Assembly: GCF_007833165.1 (NCBI RefSeq)
Contig: NZ_VOBQ01000008.1
Coordinates: 310,001 to 374,000, forward strand
Reading direction: 5' to 3'
Source: Caenimonas sedimenti
GTDB lineage: Bacteria; Pseudomonadota; Gammaproteobacteria; Burkholderiales; Burkholderiaceae_C
Length of the DNA: 64,000 nucleotides
Position numbers and translations under genes: made by a program. Numbering within the stretch: position 1 is the first letter of the stretch; each line of letters starts with the position of its first letter. The notes beneath the pieces were generated by a model. The model was not told the origin of the DNA. It saw nothing but the letters and a program-made list of their open reading frames with translations, and did no database searches. Positions 50,302 through 58,608 of the stretch are shown piece after piece.

Positions 50302-52056
50302 TTACCAGCGAATCATCTTGGGCACGGCGCCCGTGTAGTTGAAGCCTTCGACCTTGAGCATGGCGGCGACATATTCCTTCTTGCTGCCGTTCCGCAGGCT
50401 GCCGTAGGTTTTCCCGGCCGCCTTGGCCAAGCCAATCTCTTGGCAGACCGCGTCGATCTCGCTCTTGGTGAGGACGTCGAGGAACGTCTCGTTCAGCTTC
50501 CAGAACTGCTCGATCTGCACGTCGAGACCCTTGAGGAGGCCCACGATGTCTTCGATCGGCATGTCCGAACGCACGTGCGCGGGCAGCACCTGGAAGGCCT
50601 TCCCCAGCTGCTCCTTGTCGAACTTCAGGAGCGCGCGCATCAGCTTCTCGGTCTTCGTGCCCACCAAGGGGACGTCGGTTCCGAGCGCCTTGTTCACCTG
50701 GCCCATGGCCTTGGAGCCGTCCAGGGAGGTCGCCCGGTGCGCGATGACCGCGATCAGCAGGGCGCGGTTCTTCTCGACGGGCAGCTTCACGGCCATCCGT
50801 TCGAAGACCACCCGCCAGACCTGTTCGCGGTACTCCTTGATCGCGCCGCGGATCGAGTTGGCAGAGGCGCTGCGCGTCGGCGTCGACCGCGTGGGCTTGG
50901 GGTTGTTCTGCGCTTCGTCGTCGTCAGGCTCGGTCTGTGCACCTCCGGCATGCGCCTGGCTCGCGCCGGCGGCACCTTGGTCCGGCGGCTGCTCGGCCGC
51001 CTTCTGGGCTGCGCGATGCGCCTCGACCTTTGCGTCGTTGCACGTGACGTTGAAGCACATGTCCTTGAACTCGGTGCCAAATGCATCGGGCAGTGCCGAC
51101 ACGAATGCGCCGAAGTCCCCGCAGGAGCGGCATGCCGCCGCTTGCTCGGGGCCGACCGGGCGCTTGCCATCGGCGCGCAGCGGCACCACCGTCGCGTTGT
51201 CGCCGGGCCGCACGATGCGCACGACCTGGTAGGTGTCGACCAGCGCCAAGCGGCGCTTTTCGAGTTCGCCCTCGGTCTTCTTGCCGAAGCACTCCTTGTT
51301 CGTGCATCGACGGCCCTCGAAGCTCTCGGTGAAAAGCGCTTGCTGCTCGGCCGTGTTGAACTGGCAGTTCGTGCACTCCGCCTTGTCGAAAATCGCGGAG
51401 TCGAGGTTCTGCAGCGACTGGGCGGCCATCTGCTTGAGCTGCTCGACGGTCGCCATCTTTTCCTGGGCGAGCATCACCGTGATGACGCGCTCCTGCACTT
51501 CCTTGCGCAGCGCCGCCAGGATCTCGACGTGGCCGAGGTCGATCTTCGAATCCAGGTACGCGTCACGCACCGCCTGGATCGCGTTCATCAGCGCCAGGCG
51601 CCGATTCAGTTTCGGCCGGTCCCACCCGAGGCGGGCGGCGGCTTCGTGGCGGTCGCCATTGCAGTGGCCCAGCATGCGGGCCGCGCCTTCGGCTTCCTCG
51701 ATCGCGGAGGGGTCCTCCCGTTCGCCGTTCTCCGCCATCATCATCGCGAGTGCCTGCTCGTCGGTGAGAACGAAGATCTTCGACCGGATCTTGGCGTCGA
51801 TGCCGAATTCGGCTGTGAACGCCTTGAAGCGGCGGTTGCCGACCAGGAGCTGGTGGCGACCGTCGGGCTTGCGACGCAGGAACACCGGGTACATCAGACC
51901 GCGGGCCTTGATGTCAGCCCGAAGGCTGGTCATCTTCTCCGCGTTCATGCGACGGCGGTAGTTGAAGTCCGCGTCGATCTCGGAGCACGAGACCAGGACT
52001 TCCTCGGCGTCATCCAGAACAGCATGTTCCGGCGGGCGCTCCATCACTTCCATCAT
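50302..52056 (-). CDS. PRTRC system ParB family protein
   Basis: 584 residues from ATG 52054-52056. N-terminal ParB-type domain (RRRMNAEKMTSLRADIKARG, LVGNRRFKAFTAEFG, AENGEREDPSAIEEA) with the helix-turn-helix behind it. Two cysteine clusters (CTNCQF ... CTNKECF and CRSCGDF) may bind zinc. A linker rich in A, Q, P, T and S separates the C-terminal domain. It is much larger than the partition ParB at 61715. Its role in the cassette is unknown; DNA binding is likely. SD and start codon lie in the inverted repeat ATGGAATC/GATTCCAT. Confidence 0.85.
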   Translation of the reverse strand: MMEVMERPPEHAVLDDAEEVLVSCSEIDADFNYRRRMNAEKMTSLRADIKARGLMYPVFLRRKPDGRHQLLVGNRRFKAFTAEFGIDAKIRSKIFVLTDEQALAMMMAENGEREDPSAIEEAEGAARMLGHCNGDRHEAAARLGWDRPKLNRRLALMNAIQAVRDAYLDSKIDLGHVEILAALRKEVQERVITVMLAQEKMATVEQLKQMAAQSLQNLDSAIFDKAECTNCQFNTAEQQALFTESFEGRRCTNKECFGKKTEGELEKRRLALVDTYQVVRIVRPGDNATVVPLRADGKRPVGPEQAAACRSCGDFGAFVSALPDAFGTEFKDMCFNVTCNDAKVEAHRAAQKAAEQPPDQGAAGASQAHAGGAQTEPDDDEAQNNPKPTRSTPTRSASANSIRGAIKEYREQVWRVVFERMAVKLPVEKNRALLIAVIAHRATSLDGSKAMGQVNKALGTDVPLVGTKTEKLMRALLKFDKEQLGKAFQVLPAHVRSDMPIEDIVGLLKGLDVQIEQFWKLNETFLDVLTKSEIDAVCQEIGLAKAAGKTYGSLRNGSKKEYVAAMLKVEGFNYTGAVPKMIRW

Positions 52057-52169
52057 GGAATCTCCAAAAAAAATGGGATTCCATGAGCCCGGTCGGGATC
52101 AGGAATCCCGACAGGGTGGTTGAGTCGTGCACAACGGCACGAGCACCTCAAAAAGAGGGTAGCAGCGCG

Positions 52170-52214
52170 ATTCTGGGGGCCTGGGCTTTAGGGCGCAACC
52201 GATGGCGACCACGA
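52170..52214 (-). promoter_or_regulatory. Shared-class promoter (PRTRC ParB)
   Basis: On the minus strand: core TCGTGGTCGCCATCGGTTGC, -35 TTGCGC (52193-52198), 17-base spacer, -10 CAGAAT (52170-52175). It overlaps the 3' end of the TraB-like gene. Leader about 107 bases with GTCGGGAT/ATCCCGAC. Confidence 0.7.
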
Positions 52215-53444
52215 CGCGCCTGCGGGCGCCGGGCGGTTCTCGGCCCGGACGTAAGGCCTGCCAAACAGGCTGGCCATGCCCATGGAGTGAAGCCGTTGGA
52301 TTGCGGCTTGCTCCGATCGCCGCGCCGCCCAGGTGTTGGCCAGGGCAACATAGTGCGTTGGGTGATCACGCAGTTCGTTGAGCAGATACAGCACCGGCAT
52401 GTACTCCTCGTAGCAGAAGATGACGGCCGCCCTGCGGTCCGGTCCGAGAGGGAGTACATTGCGGGCCGACCAATCAGCGATGAACGTCGCCTCGCGTTCC
52501 CACGGTCGCCAAAGGGAAACTGGCGCCGGTTGGCGCGCGACTGCCGTTGTGCTGTTGCCATCCGGGTAGAACGCGATCGCCGCGTTCAGCAGCCCGCGGC
52601 CTGGTACAGGGATGTCCATGCCTACCAGCTGAACTTGCCCGGCCCGGCGCGCGGGCTGGAGCAATTCAATCTCCAGGACAGGAAAGAGCACGGGTTCATA
52701 TCTGCCGATCACGCTCTCCGGCCAGACCACGGTGTCGATGGACTGCTGGGCGGGCGCTTGCCCCATGGCTTGGATCCTGGCGAGGACGCCGTCCATGTCC
52801 GATTGCGGTGCACCCCACTCCGTCATCTGGCCCTGGATGCCAACTGCCAGCGGCGCACGCGGCGCCACGGTAAGACCAACCCCCGCCAAGGCGACCACCG
52901 CGATCAGGACCGCAGTAACGCGCGTTCGGTGGGTCAGTCCAAAGTGCATCGCTCCTACGGCGAGCGCCGCAGGCACCAATGCGCTGGCCGCCACACCCCA
53001 CCAGCCTGCGCCTGGCGCAATGAAGCCAGCGACGATGACGGGATGTCCTGGCAGGATGAGTGCCGCCGGCGGCGCGAGCGTGACTGCCCACCCGGCCAGC
53101 AGTGCGAGCCCTTTGCGGCTGGGCGCTTGAGAGCGTGTCCAACAGAGCGACCAGGTTGTGCTGGCCAGCGCCGCATATATGAGGACGGCCCCAAATCCGA
53201 TGACCAGGCTATCCCCGAACCAGGTACCGATGAAGCTCCCGGTATGCCGCATGACGCCGAGCGTGTAGCCAAACGCAAGCGCCACTGCGAGCGAGCGCCG
53301 CGCGCAGAGCGACAGGGCCAACGGCAGCAGCGCTGCAACGATCGGCACGCGGCCTTCCCCCCACGCCACGGTCCCGACAACGGCGCCGCCTGCCAGCATC
53401 GCCAGCCACTCGATCGCGCGGGTCCGAAGCGGCGCCCCGCTCAT
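52188..53444 (-). CDS. TraB-like (Lnt-type nitrilase fold) conjugation protein
   Basis: 418 residues from ATG 53442-53444. About six membrane helices occupy residues 8-200. The C-terminal part is a carbon-nitrogen hydrolase-like domain with VWPESVIGRYEP and IFCYEEYMP (Cys near 343). The pattern PVSLWRPWER is what I recall for TraB of Ti-type plasmids, which resembles apolipoprotein N-acyltransferase. The catalytic lysine expected in Lnt is not obvious. It may process a lipoprotein or a transfer substrate. It overlaps the upstream gene (ATGA). Confidence 0.65.
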   Translation of the reverse strand: MSGAPLRTRAIEWLAMLAGGAVVGTVAWGEGRVPIVAALLPLALSLCARRSLAVALAFGYTLGVMRHTGSFIGTWFGDSLVIGFGAVLIYAALASTTWSLCWTRSQAPSRKGLALLAGWAVTLAPPAALILPGHPVIVAGFIAPGAGWWGVAASALVPAALAVGAMHFGLTHRTRVTAVLIAVVALAGVGLTVAPRAPLAVGIQGQMTEWGAPQSDMDGVLARIQAMGQAPAQQSIDTVVWPESVIGRYEPVLFPVLEIELLQPARRAGQVQLVGMDIPVPGRGLLNAAIAFYPDGNSTTAVARQPAPVSLWRPWEREATFIADWSARNVLPLGPDRRAAVIFCYEEYMPVLYLLNELRDHPTHYVALANTWAARRSEQAAIQRLHSMGMASLFGRPYVRAENRPAPAGASWSPSVAP

Positions 53445-54187
53445 GGCGACAGCCTCCCGATGGCGCGGAGCAGGTCCAGCTGCGCGGCAACCGGCACGTG
53501 AGGCTGATTCAGGGCCAGTGCTGTGAGCACGAGCTCGCCCCAGGCATGCACCTCCGGCGGTTCCAGCGGGATTGCCACCGGCGAGCTACGCCCTTCCTGG
53601 AGTTTCAAGAAGATCTTGCCGACCTGCCGTTCGGCACTGAGCGACTTGTTGGCGTTGGGCCCGTGATTGCTGAATTCGACCTTGCTGTTGCCGTGCCCGA
53701 GGAGAAAAGCGCCAACGACGGGAAGCTCTCGCTTGGTGAGTTGAAACATCACCTTGCCCGCCCAGTCGAATCGCTCTCCACGCTTTTTCGCACCCTCGAT
53801 CCGCACCGTGTAGCGAGCAGGCGCATCGGCCTCTGTTCGCAGCAAGTCCAGTTCGATCTTGACCGCGGCGGCCGAACCATAGGCATGAAAGCCAGAGTCA
53901 CGCAACTCCGAGCCAGCAGCCTGGGATGGCAGTTGTGATCGCAGCGGCCGCGGCCCGCTGTCCGCATGTGCGTCCCTCGGGCTGGCGAACTGTTTGATGA
54001 AGTCCTCCAGCTCGCCTGGGCTTTCTACGCCTAGGGCAATGCGTCGAAACTTGTCTGATGCCGAGGCTCGTTCCTCGGCATCGAGGGCCTCGATACGCGA
54101 GGAGATCTCGCGGGCTGAGGGCGCGTGCGTGCCCCTGTGCGACAGGACACGCACGACTTGACTGCCGGTGAATTCCACGAACGTCAT
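53441..54187 (-). CDS. Hypothetical protein of the bactofilin operon
   Basis: 248 residues from ATG 54185-54187 (ATGA overlap). Beta-rich central region (KIELDLLRTEADAPARYTVR, and GHGNSKVEFSNHGPNANKSL) that could be a Whirly/MRP-like nucleic-acid-binding fold, but the similarity is weak. No membrane segment. Unknown function. Confidence 0.65.
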   Translation of the reverse strand: MTFVEFTGSQVVRVLSHRGTHAPSAREISSRIEALDAEERASASDKFRRIALGVESPGELEDFIKQFASPRDAHADSGPRPLRSQLPSQAAGSELRDSGFHAYGSAAAVKIELDLLRTEADAPARYTVRIEGAKKRGERFDWAGKVMFQLTKRELPVVGAFLLGHGNSKVEFSNHGPNANKSLSAERQVGKIFLKLQEGRSSPVAIPLEPPEVHAWGELVLTALALNQPHVPVAAQLDLLRAIGRLSP

Positions 54188-54696
54188 GCCAACTCGGGGA
54201 CGCGCTGGTGCGGTGCCGATGCGCGCGCAGCGTCGGGGACCGGCGCGGCACTTGGCTTTGCACAAGCCGCATTGCTGGCTTGCGCCGCCTCGTCCTGCAT
54301 TTGTTTGAAGGTGCGCAGCTTGCCGTACACGAGCATCCCATGAAAGGTCTGGAGGGCTTGGGCCGTGACATTTGCCTTCGCTTGCAGCGTTTCGCACAGG
54401 TAGGCGACACCCCGCGCGTACACCTCGCTGAGTGTGCCATCGGGTGCGGAGTGGATGGTGCCCATCAGATAGGCATCGCCCTCGACGGTGACCTTTCCCT
54501 GGATCTCGCCGGAAGCCAGAAGCCACAACGGGCCCCCGACGACCTCGACTGAGCCTTCGATTCGGCCTTCGACCACGAGACCTCCGCTGCAGCGGATAGA
54601 GCCTACCTGGATCGTCCCGGCAGCGATGCGGTTGACCACGTTCATGGCGACGGGGTCGAAAGCGACTTGCCACTGCGGGCACGTTTCCTCAGTCAA
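54184..54696 (-). CDS. Bactofilin-like cytoskeletal protein
   Basis: 170 residues if started at TTG 54694-54696, which has AAGGAG eight bases upstream; an ATG at 54643-54645 would give 153 residues. The core (GTIQVGSIRCSGGLVVEGRI, EGSVEVVGGPLWLLASGEIQ, GKVTVEGDAYLMGTI) is a bactofilin domain, which forms filaments. The C-terminal 30 residues are Ala/Pro-rich. It overlaps both neighbours. Confidence 0.8.
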   Translation of the reverse strand: MTEETCPQWQVAFDPVAMNVVNRIAAGTIQVGSIRCSGGLVVEGRIEGSVEVVGGPLWLLASGEIQGKVTVEGDAYLMGTIHSAPDGTLSEVYARGVAYLCETLQAKANVTAQALQTFHGMLVYGKLRTFKQMQDEAAQASNAACAKPSAAPVPDAARASAPHQRVPELA

Positions 54697-55567
54697 GCTG
54701 GTACTCCTTCGTGGACGAGACGACCTTGCCGTCCTTGACATCAATTGAACGGATGTTTTCGCCCGTGGGCAGCTGGTCGCCGACCTTGAACTGCTCCGGC
54801 ATCCGCGACTTGGGATTGGTGAACACCGCGAACTTTCCGTCCGGCGTGATGGCGATGAGGCCCTGTCCACGGGTAGGCGCGGGCGATCTGACCTCCGCCT
54901 TCGGCGCCGCGGCGCTCGACGGGGAGAGCGCTTTGGCGGCAGCGGCCTGGCCTGCTGGAGGCTCGTCAAGAAGCACGGCCGGTGGCTTGACCGGCTGGTC
55001 CTGTCGCTTTGCGTCGGCCACAACAGGAGGCGTCTTGCGCTCGATGGTCGGCTGTTGTGCGGGGCGCGATTCGGGCGCGGGCATGAGCGGCCGACGATCT
55101 AGCGCTTCGCTGGGAGGCGCAGGCGGCAACGGCGCCGGTGGCCGCGCGGCTTCTCCACGGGCTTCGTATGGAGCTGCTACAACTTGCACGCCCTGGTGCG
55201 AACCCGGAGCCGGCGGCGCAAAAGGCAGCGCAGGCGCGCTCGGTGCGGGGTCGCGGTTCGCGCCCTGCCCTCTTTCGATGAACGTGGCGGCGCCCGCCAA
55301 GACCAGTAGCAGTACTGCCGCGGCGCCTCCCCAAACATGTGGATGCCTAGTCCTGACCAGTGCACGGAGCTTCCACCAGGCGCCCTGCAGCTTGCTGAGA
55401 TGCTGTTCAACGTCAGTACTTCCCTTCCACTTGCCTTGCGACCAAACCAGCCCCTTGCTTCCCGCTTCGTTGGCGAGCACCTGCCGCACCGGGCGCCCCA
55501 GCGAGATCATCCGAGGCTCGCCAACGACAAGCCTCGTGATTTGATCGCTGATGTGCCGCGCCGTCAT
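54689..55567 (-). CDS. Single-pass membrane protein with PilP/GspC-like C terminus
   Basis: 292 residues from ATG 55565-55567 (ATGA overlap). Cytoplasmic N-terminal 75 residues, one membrane helix (about 78-98: GGAAAVLLLVLAGAATFI), a long Pro/Ala-rich periplasmic linker, and a C-terminal domain (LIAITPDGKFAVFTNPKSRM, then KVGDQLPTGENIRSID) resembling the small domains of PilP or GspC. The layout also recalls the N-terminal half of VirB10 proteins. A role in linking the inner membrane to an outer complex is inferred. Confidence 0.7.
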   Translation of the reverse strand: MTARHISDQITRLVVGEPRMISLGRPVRQVLANEAGSKGLVWSQGKWKGSTDVEQHLSKLQGAWWKLRALVRTRHPHVWGGAAAVLLLVLAGAATFIERGQGANRDPAPSAPALPFAPPAPGSHQGVQVVAAPYEARGEAARPPAPLPPAPPSEALDRRPLMPAPESRPAQQPTIERKTPPVVADAKRQDQPVKPPAVLLDEPPAGQAAAAKALSPSSAAAPKAEVRSPAPTRGQGLIAITPDGKFAVFTNPKSRMPEQFKVGDQLPTGENIRSIDVKDGKVVSSTKEYQLD

Positions 55568-56550
55568 GTTTCAGCGGGCTCGGCGGCCGGCGCGGCCGCG
55601 GTGGACTGCAAGACGGCAGAGGCAATGGCCGCGCCGGCGCCCAAGCGCGTCATCGGCGCCGATTTAGCGCGAAGAGCTGTGGCCGGAGATTCGGTCCCGA
55701 GGCGCCTCGCTGGGCCGCCGCCGAGGAAGTCGCGGGCAGCCTGGAAGTCCAGGGCCGCCGCTTCGAACGCGGCGTCCTCTCCCTCGATACCGAACGCGGA
55801 GTCGAAGTCATCGCACAGGCCCGCATCGGCTTCCTCCTGGCGCAGGCGGCGCGCCTCTTGCAGCGCCTCGACCTCGGACTTTGCGTCCAGCGCGAGCTGC
55901 GCAAGGGAGAACGGCGCGAAGCCGCTTGCCTCGTTGCTGGCCTGCCAGAGGACGAGCTTGAGCGGCACGTGACGCAGCCCGCCGAAGCGCTTCTCCACGA
56001 GCTGGAGTTGCGCGCGCAGCGCCCGATAGGTGTTGATGGAGGACGTGCGGACCTCGAAGGCCGTCAGCGGGTTGGGCTGGCCCTTGATCTGGACGGGAAG
56101 CCGTACCTGCCGGACGCACGACGCGTGGCCGTTCTGCACGAGGTCGCACAGGCCCGGCCCAGGGCAGGCCACTTCGCTCTTGGTGGTGGTGTTGTCGGCT
56201 GAACGCGTGGTGCGCATAGCCGTCTTGCCGTTGCCCGCACAGACCGGCACATTGCCGGGCGTGCTGTAGGCCTGGTACTGGATCGTGAGTGCCGTCGCCG
56301 CCTTTCCGAAGAACAGGCGGATCGGGATCTCCATGATCTTGCCTTCGTTCTCGCCTGTCTTTTCCTTGAGCGAGTCGGTGATGGGGTGAGGCGCGAGCTT
56401 CGGGTCGGAGTCACCTTCGACGACTTCGTGATGGCGTGCGGTGACCACAAATTCGCGGCGCGTGCCACCGCCGAAAAGCGGATCGTTCTCGTAGCCCACC
56501 TTGATGAAGCCTTCGATGTGAGGCGTGACGGGAATGTTGGACAGGTTCAT
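55564..56550 (-). CDS. gp3-like recombination directionality factor family protein
   Basis: 328 residues from ATG 56548-56550, with AAGGAGGG upstream. The pattern fits gp3-like directionality factors: MEIPIRLFFGKAATALTIQY, C104 in VPVCAGNGK, a cysteine group C129/C135/C145, and TSSINTYRALRAQLQLVEKR. Plasmid homologues are often labelled hydrolase or metal-binding protein. In phages such factors switch serine integrase direction; no integrase is seen here, so another use is likely. Confidence 0.65.
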   Translation of the reverse strand: MNLSNIPVTPHIEGFIKVGYENDPLFGGGTRREFVVTARHHEVVEGDSDPKLAPHPITDSLKEKTGENEGKIMEIPIRLFFGKAATALTIQYQAYSTPGNVPVCAGNGKTAMRTTRSADNTTTKSEVACPGPGLCDLVQNGHASCVRQVRLPVQIKGQPNPLTAFEVRTSSINTYRALRAQLQLVEKRFGGLRHVPLKLVLWQASNEASGFAPFSLAQLALDAKSEVEALQEARRLRQEEADAGLCDDFDSAFGIEGEDAAFEAAALDFQAARDFLGGGPARRLGTESPATALRAKSAPMTRLGAGAAIASAVLQSTAAAPAAEPAET

Positions 56551-56585
56551 TGGCCCTCCTTGACGTTGATTCATGAAAACATGGA

Positions 56586-57527
56586 TCAACGCGAAGTCAA
56601 GTCGATGGTCTTGTGTTGCGGCGTCCCCTGCGGCACGTCCATCGGCACATCCAGCATGGGTGCGAGGTGCGTCAGGATCGACAGCACGTCGGATACGCCG
56701 TTCAGTCCGATTTGATGCTTGCGCAACGTGAATTGCGTGACGGGCACAGAGTCATCGTCGAACGCCAGCGTGACTTTCACGACGTCGGGGCTGGCCGCCA
56801 TGGGGGCAACGGTCCATCCGGTGATTGGCTTGGCCTCGTGCAGGGACATCAGCCAGCGACCGAGCCCGTCGGCGACCGCGTATTGCAGGCGGTCTGGCGT
56901 CAGGATGGTGGGAGCGTCGCCTCTGCGCTGCTGGAGCGCACCGGCTGTGACGAGCTTGAACCGATCGTCCCGCGCGGTGCTCGCCGGCGGCAGTTGAGGC
57001 CAGCCGAGTTGCCCGGTCAGCACCATGCATACGAAGCCGAGTACAGGTGCGTCTTCCGGGAGATCAAGCGTTTCGGTGAGAAACGATAGCGGCGCGGCCG
57101 CACGCCCCGGCACCGCGCTGTTCAGGTGGCAGCGCAGCACCGCAGGACGCCAAGCTCCAATCCAGGCGTATGGGCGAACGCCGCTGAAGACCGTCTTGCG
57201 GGCTCCCTTCCCGAGCCAGGTGTCAAGGGCTTCTCCGACACAGTAGTCCGCTTCGCGCCACAGGGCATCTTCCGGAAGCGACGAACCGGGCGCCGAAATC
57301 ACCGGCAGCAAGAACAGCTCCGAGAACCGAGCGCGGTCGCTCACCGCATAGGAAAGCCGTGCGACCTGGGTGGTCAGCCAATCGTGGGCTGCTTCCTGGT
57401 CGTGGTGCTGCCCCAGCAAGTGCCACATCTGCTTGTCGTCTCCACGCTCGATCGCCGCGTCGAATGCGGTGAGCCATTGGCCGGAGGCCGCAGCGGGGGC
57501 CGGGTTGATGTTCGTGTCGGAGGACAT
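56586..57527 (-). CDS. Hypothetical protein, unknown function
   Basis: 313 residues if started at ATG 57525-57527; a GTG 18 bases upstream is possible. Neither has a clear ribosome binding site. The sequence has folded regions (QWLTAFDAAIERGDDKQMWH, VLGFVCMVLTGQLGWPQL) and no motif. It ends 35 bases before the directionality-factor gene and may lead the same operon. Confidence 0.6.
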   Translation of the reverse strand: MSSDTNINPAPAAASGQWLTAFDAAIERGDDKQMWHLLGQHHDQEAAHDWLTTQVARLSYAVSDRARFSELFLLPVISAPGSSLPEDALWREADYCVGEALDTWLGKGARKTVFSGVRPYAWIGAWRPAVLRCHLNSAVPGRAAAPLSFLTETLDLPEDAPVLGFVCMVLTGQLGWPQLPPASTARDDRFKLVTAGALQQRRGDAPTILTPDRLQYAVADGLGRWLMSLHEAKPITGWTVAPMAASPDVVKVTLAFDDDSVPVTQFTLRKHQIGLNGVSDVLSILTHLAPMLDVPMDVPQGTPQHKTIDLTSR

Positions 57528-57660
57528 GTCGCTTGAAGGTAGCACGCGACTTTCGCGTGTCTACCCCGCCCAACGAGCGGTTGCTGTGTCGTTGCGCGGC
57601 CTCGGGCGCCTTGACAGGGGGTCAATTCGTGGTTCCATAGGTTGATCACACGGACACGCC

Positions 57661-58608
57661 ATGGACAGCACCCTTTCCTTCGCAGCCGCTCTCGGCGCCG
57701 CGCATGCCTTCGCCGGAGGGCCGGCCGAGACCCCTCAAACGGGTGTCGCCTGCGACACCCTTCTCTATCGGCACTTGCCGGCGCACAAGTATCACGGCGA
57801 CCGCGATGCCCTCAGCTGCTCCATGATGAAGCCGCTGTTGGTGTCGCCCGCGCACTTCCAGGAAGCGCTGATCGCGGGCGACAAGCAAAGCGATGCCAAG
57901 GATTTCGGCACGCTGGTCCACTTGCTACTTCTGCAACCGCACCTGGTCAGCGAAGAACTCGCCGTCTATCCCGGGGTTGCTGACCGTACGCAGGCCTGTT
58001 CTTCGTTCTGGTCGTCCCATCCTGGTCGGCTGGTCGTGGACGAGCCGACCTTCGCGAGCGGCCGCAGGCTCGCGCAAAAACTTGCCGAGACGCCCTACAA
58101 GGGGCGGCCGCTGCAGCGCTTCATCGAAGAAGGCATTCCCGAGGCGACGATCTATTTCACCGAGCCGGCCACCGGGTTGCGGATGCGCGTGCGCATTGAC
58201 TTGATGCATCCGGACATTTCCTTCGACCTGAAGACGACGCGGCACGCGGCCGCGCGTCAGTTCGTGCGCGACGCGGTCGACAAGGACTATGACCTGCAGG
58301 CCTACATGTACAGCTTGGCACGGTGTCTTTACGAAGGGGCGACTGTCGCGAAGCCCTTCGTGTTCGTGGCGGGTGAGAGCGCTGCGCCTCACTCCGTGCA
58401 CATCCTTACCGCAGGCGAAACGCTGCTGAACAACGGCTTGGCCAAGTTCGAGGACTGCGCCAGCGCTTTCAAGGCTTGTTCTTCGACCAACTTCTGGCCG
58501 GACCTGAGCACTGAGGGAGTGGCCGATATCGACGTTTGGCAACAGCACAAGACGGGAAGCTGGCGTGCCGCCCTGGCGTCGGCCGCGGGTTCAACGCACG
58601 CGCACTAG
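57661..58608 (+). CDS. RecE/DUF3799-type PD-(D/E)XK nuclease
   Basis: 315 residues from ATG 57661. Nuclease motifs: FGTLVHLLL (82-90), E161, RID (178-180), FDLKTT (188-193) and YDLQAYMY (210-217). This matches phage exonuclease VIII-like enzymes that digest one strand from a double-stranded end to start recombination. No single-strand annealing protein is seen beside it. Upstream, TTGACA at 57611-57616 lies in the palindrome TTGACAGGGGGTCAA, a candidate promoter and operator. Confidence 0.8.
   Translation: MDSTLSFAAALGAAHAFAGGPAETPQTGVACDTLLYRHLPAHKYHGDRDALSCSMMKPLLVSPAHFQEALIAGDKQSDAKDFGTLVHLLLLQPHLVSEELAVYPGVADRTQACSSFWSSHPGRLVVDEPTFASGRRLAQKLAETPYKGRPLQRFIEEGIPEATIYFTEPATGLRMRVRIDLMHPDISFDLKTTRHAAARQFVRDAVDKDYDLQAYMYSLARCLYEGATVAKPFVFVAGESAAPHSVHILTAGETLLNNGLAKFEDCASAFKACSSTNFWPDLSTEGVADIDVWQQHKTGSWRAALASAAGSTHAH

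Noticed and set aside
50440-52086. Plus-strand open frame of 548 codons
   Set aside because: It is antisense to the PRTRC ParB gene and lacks any domain.
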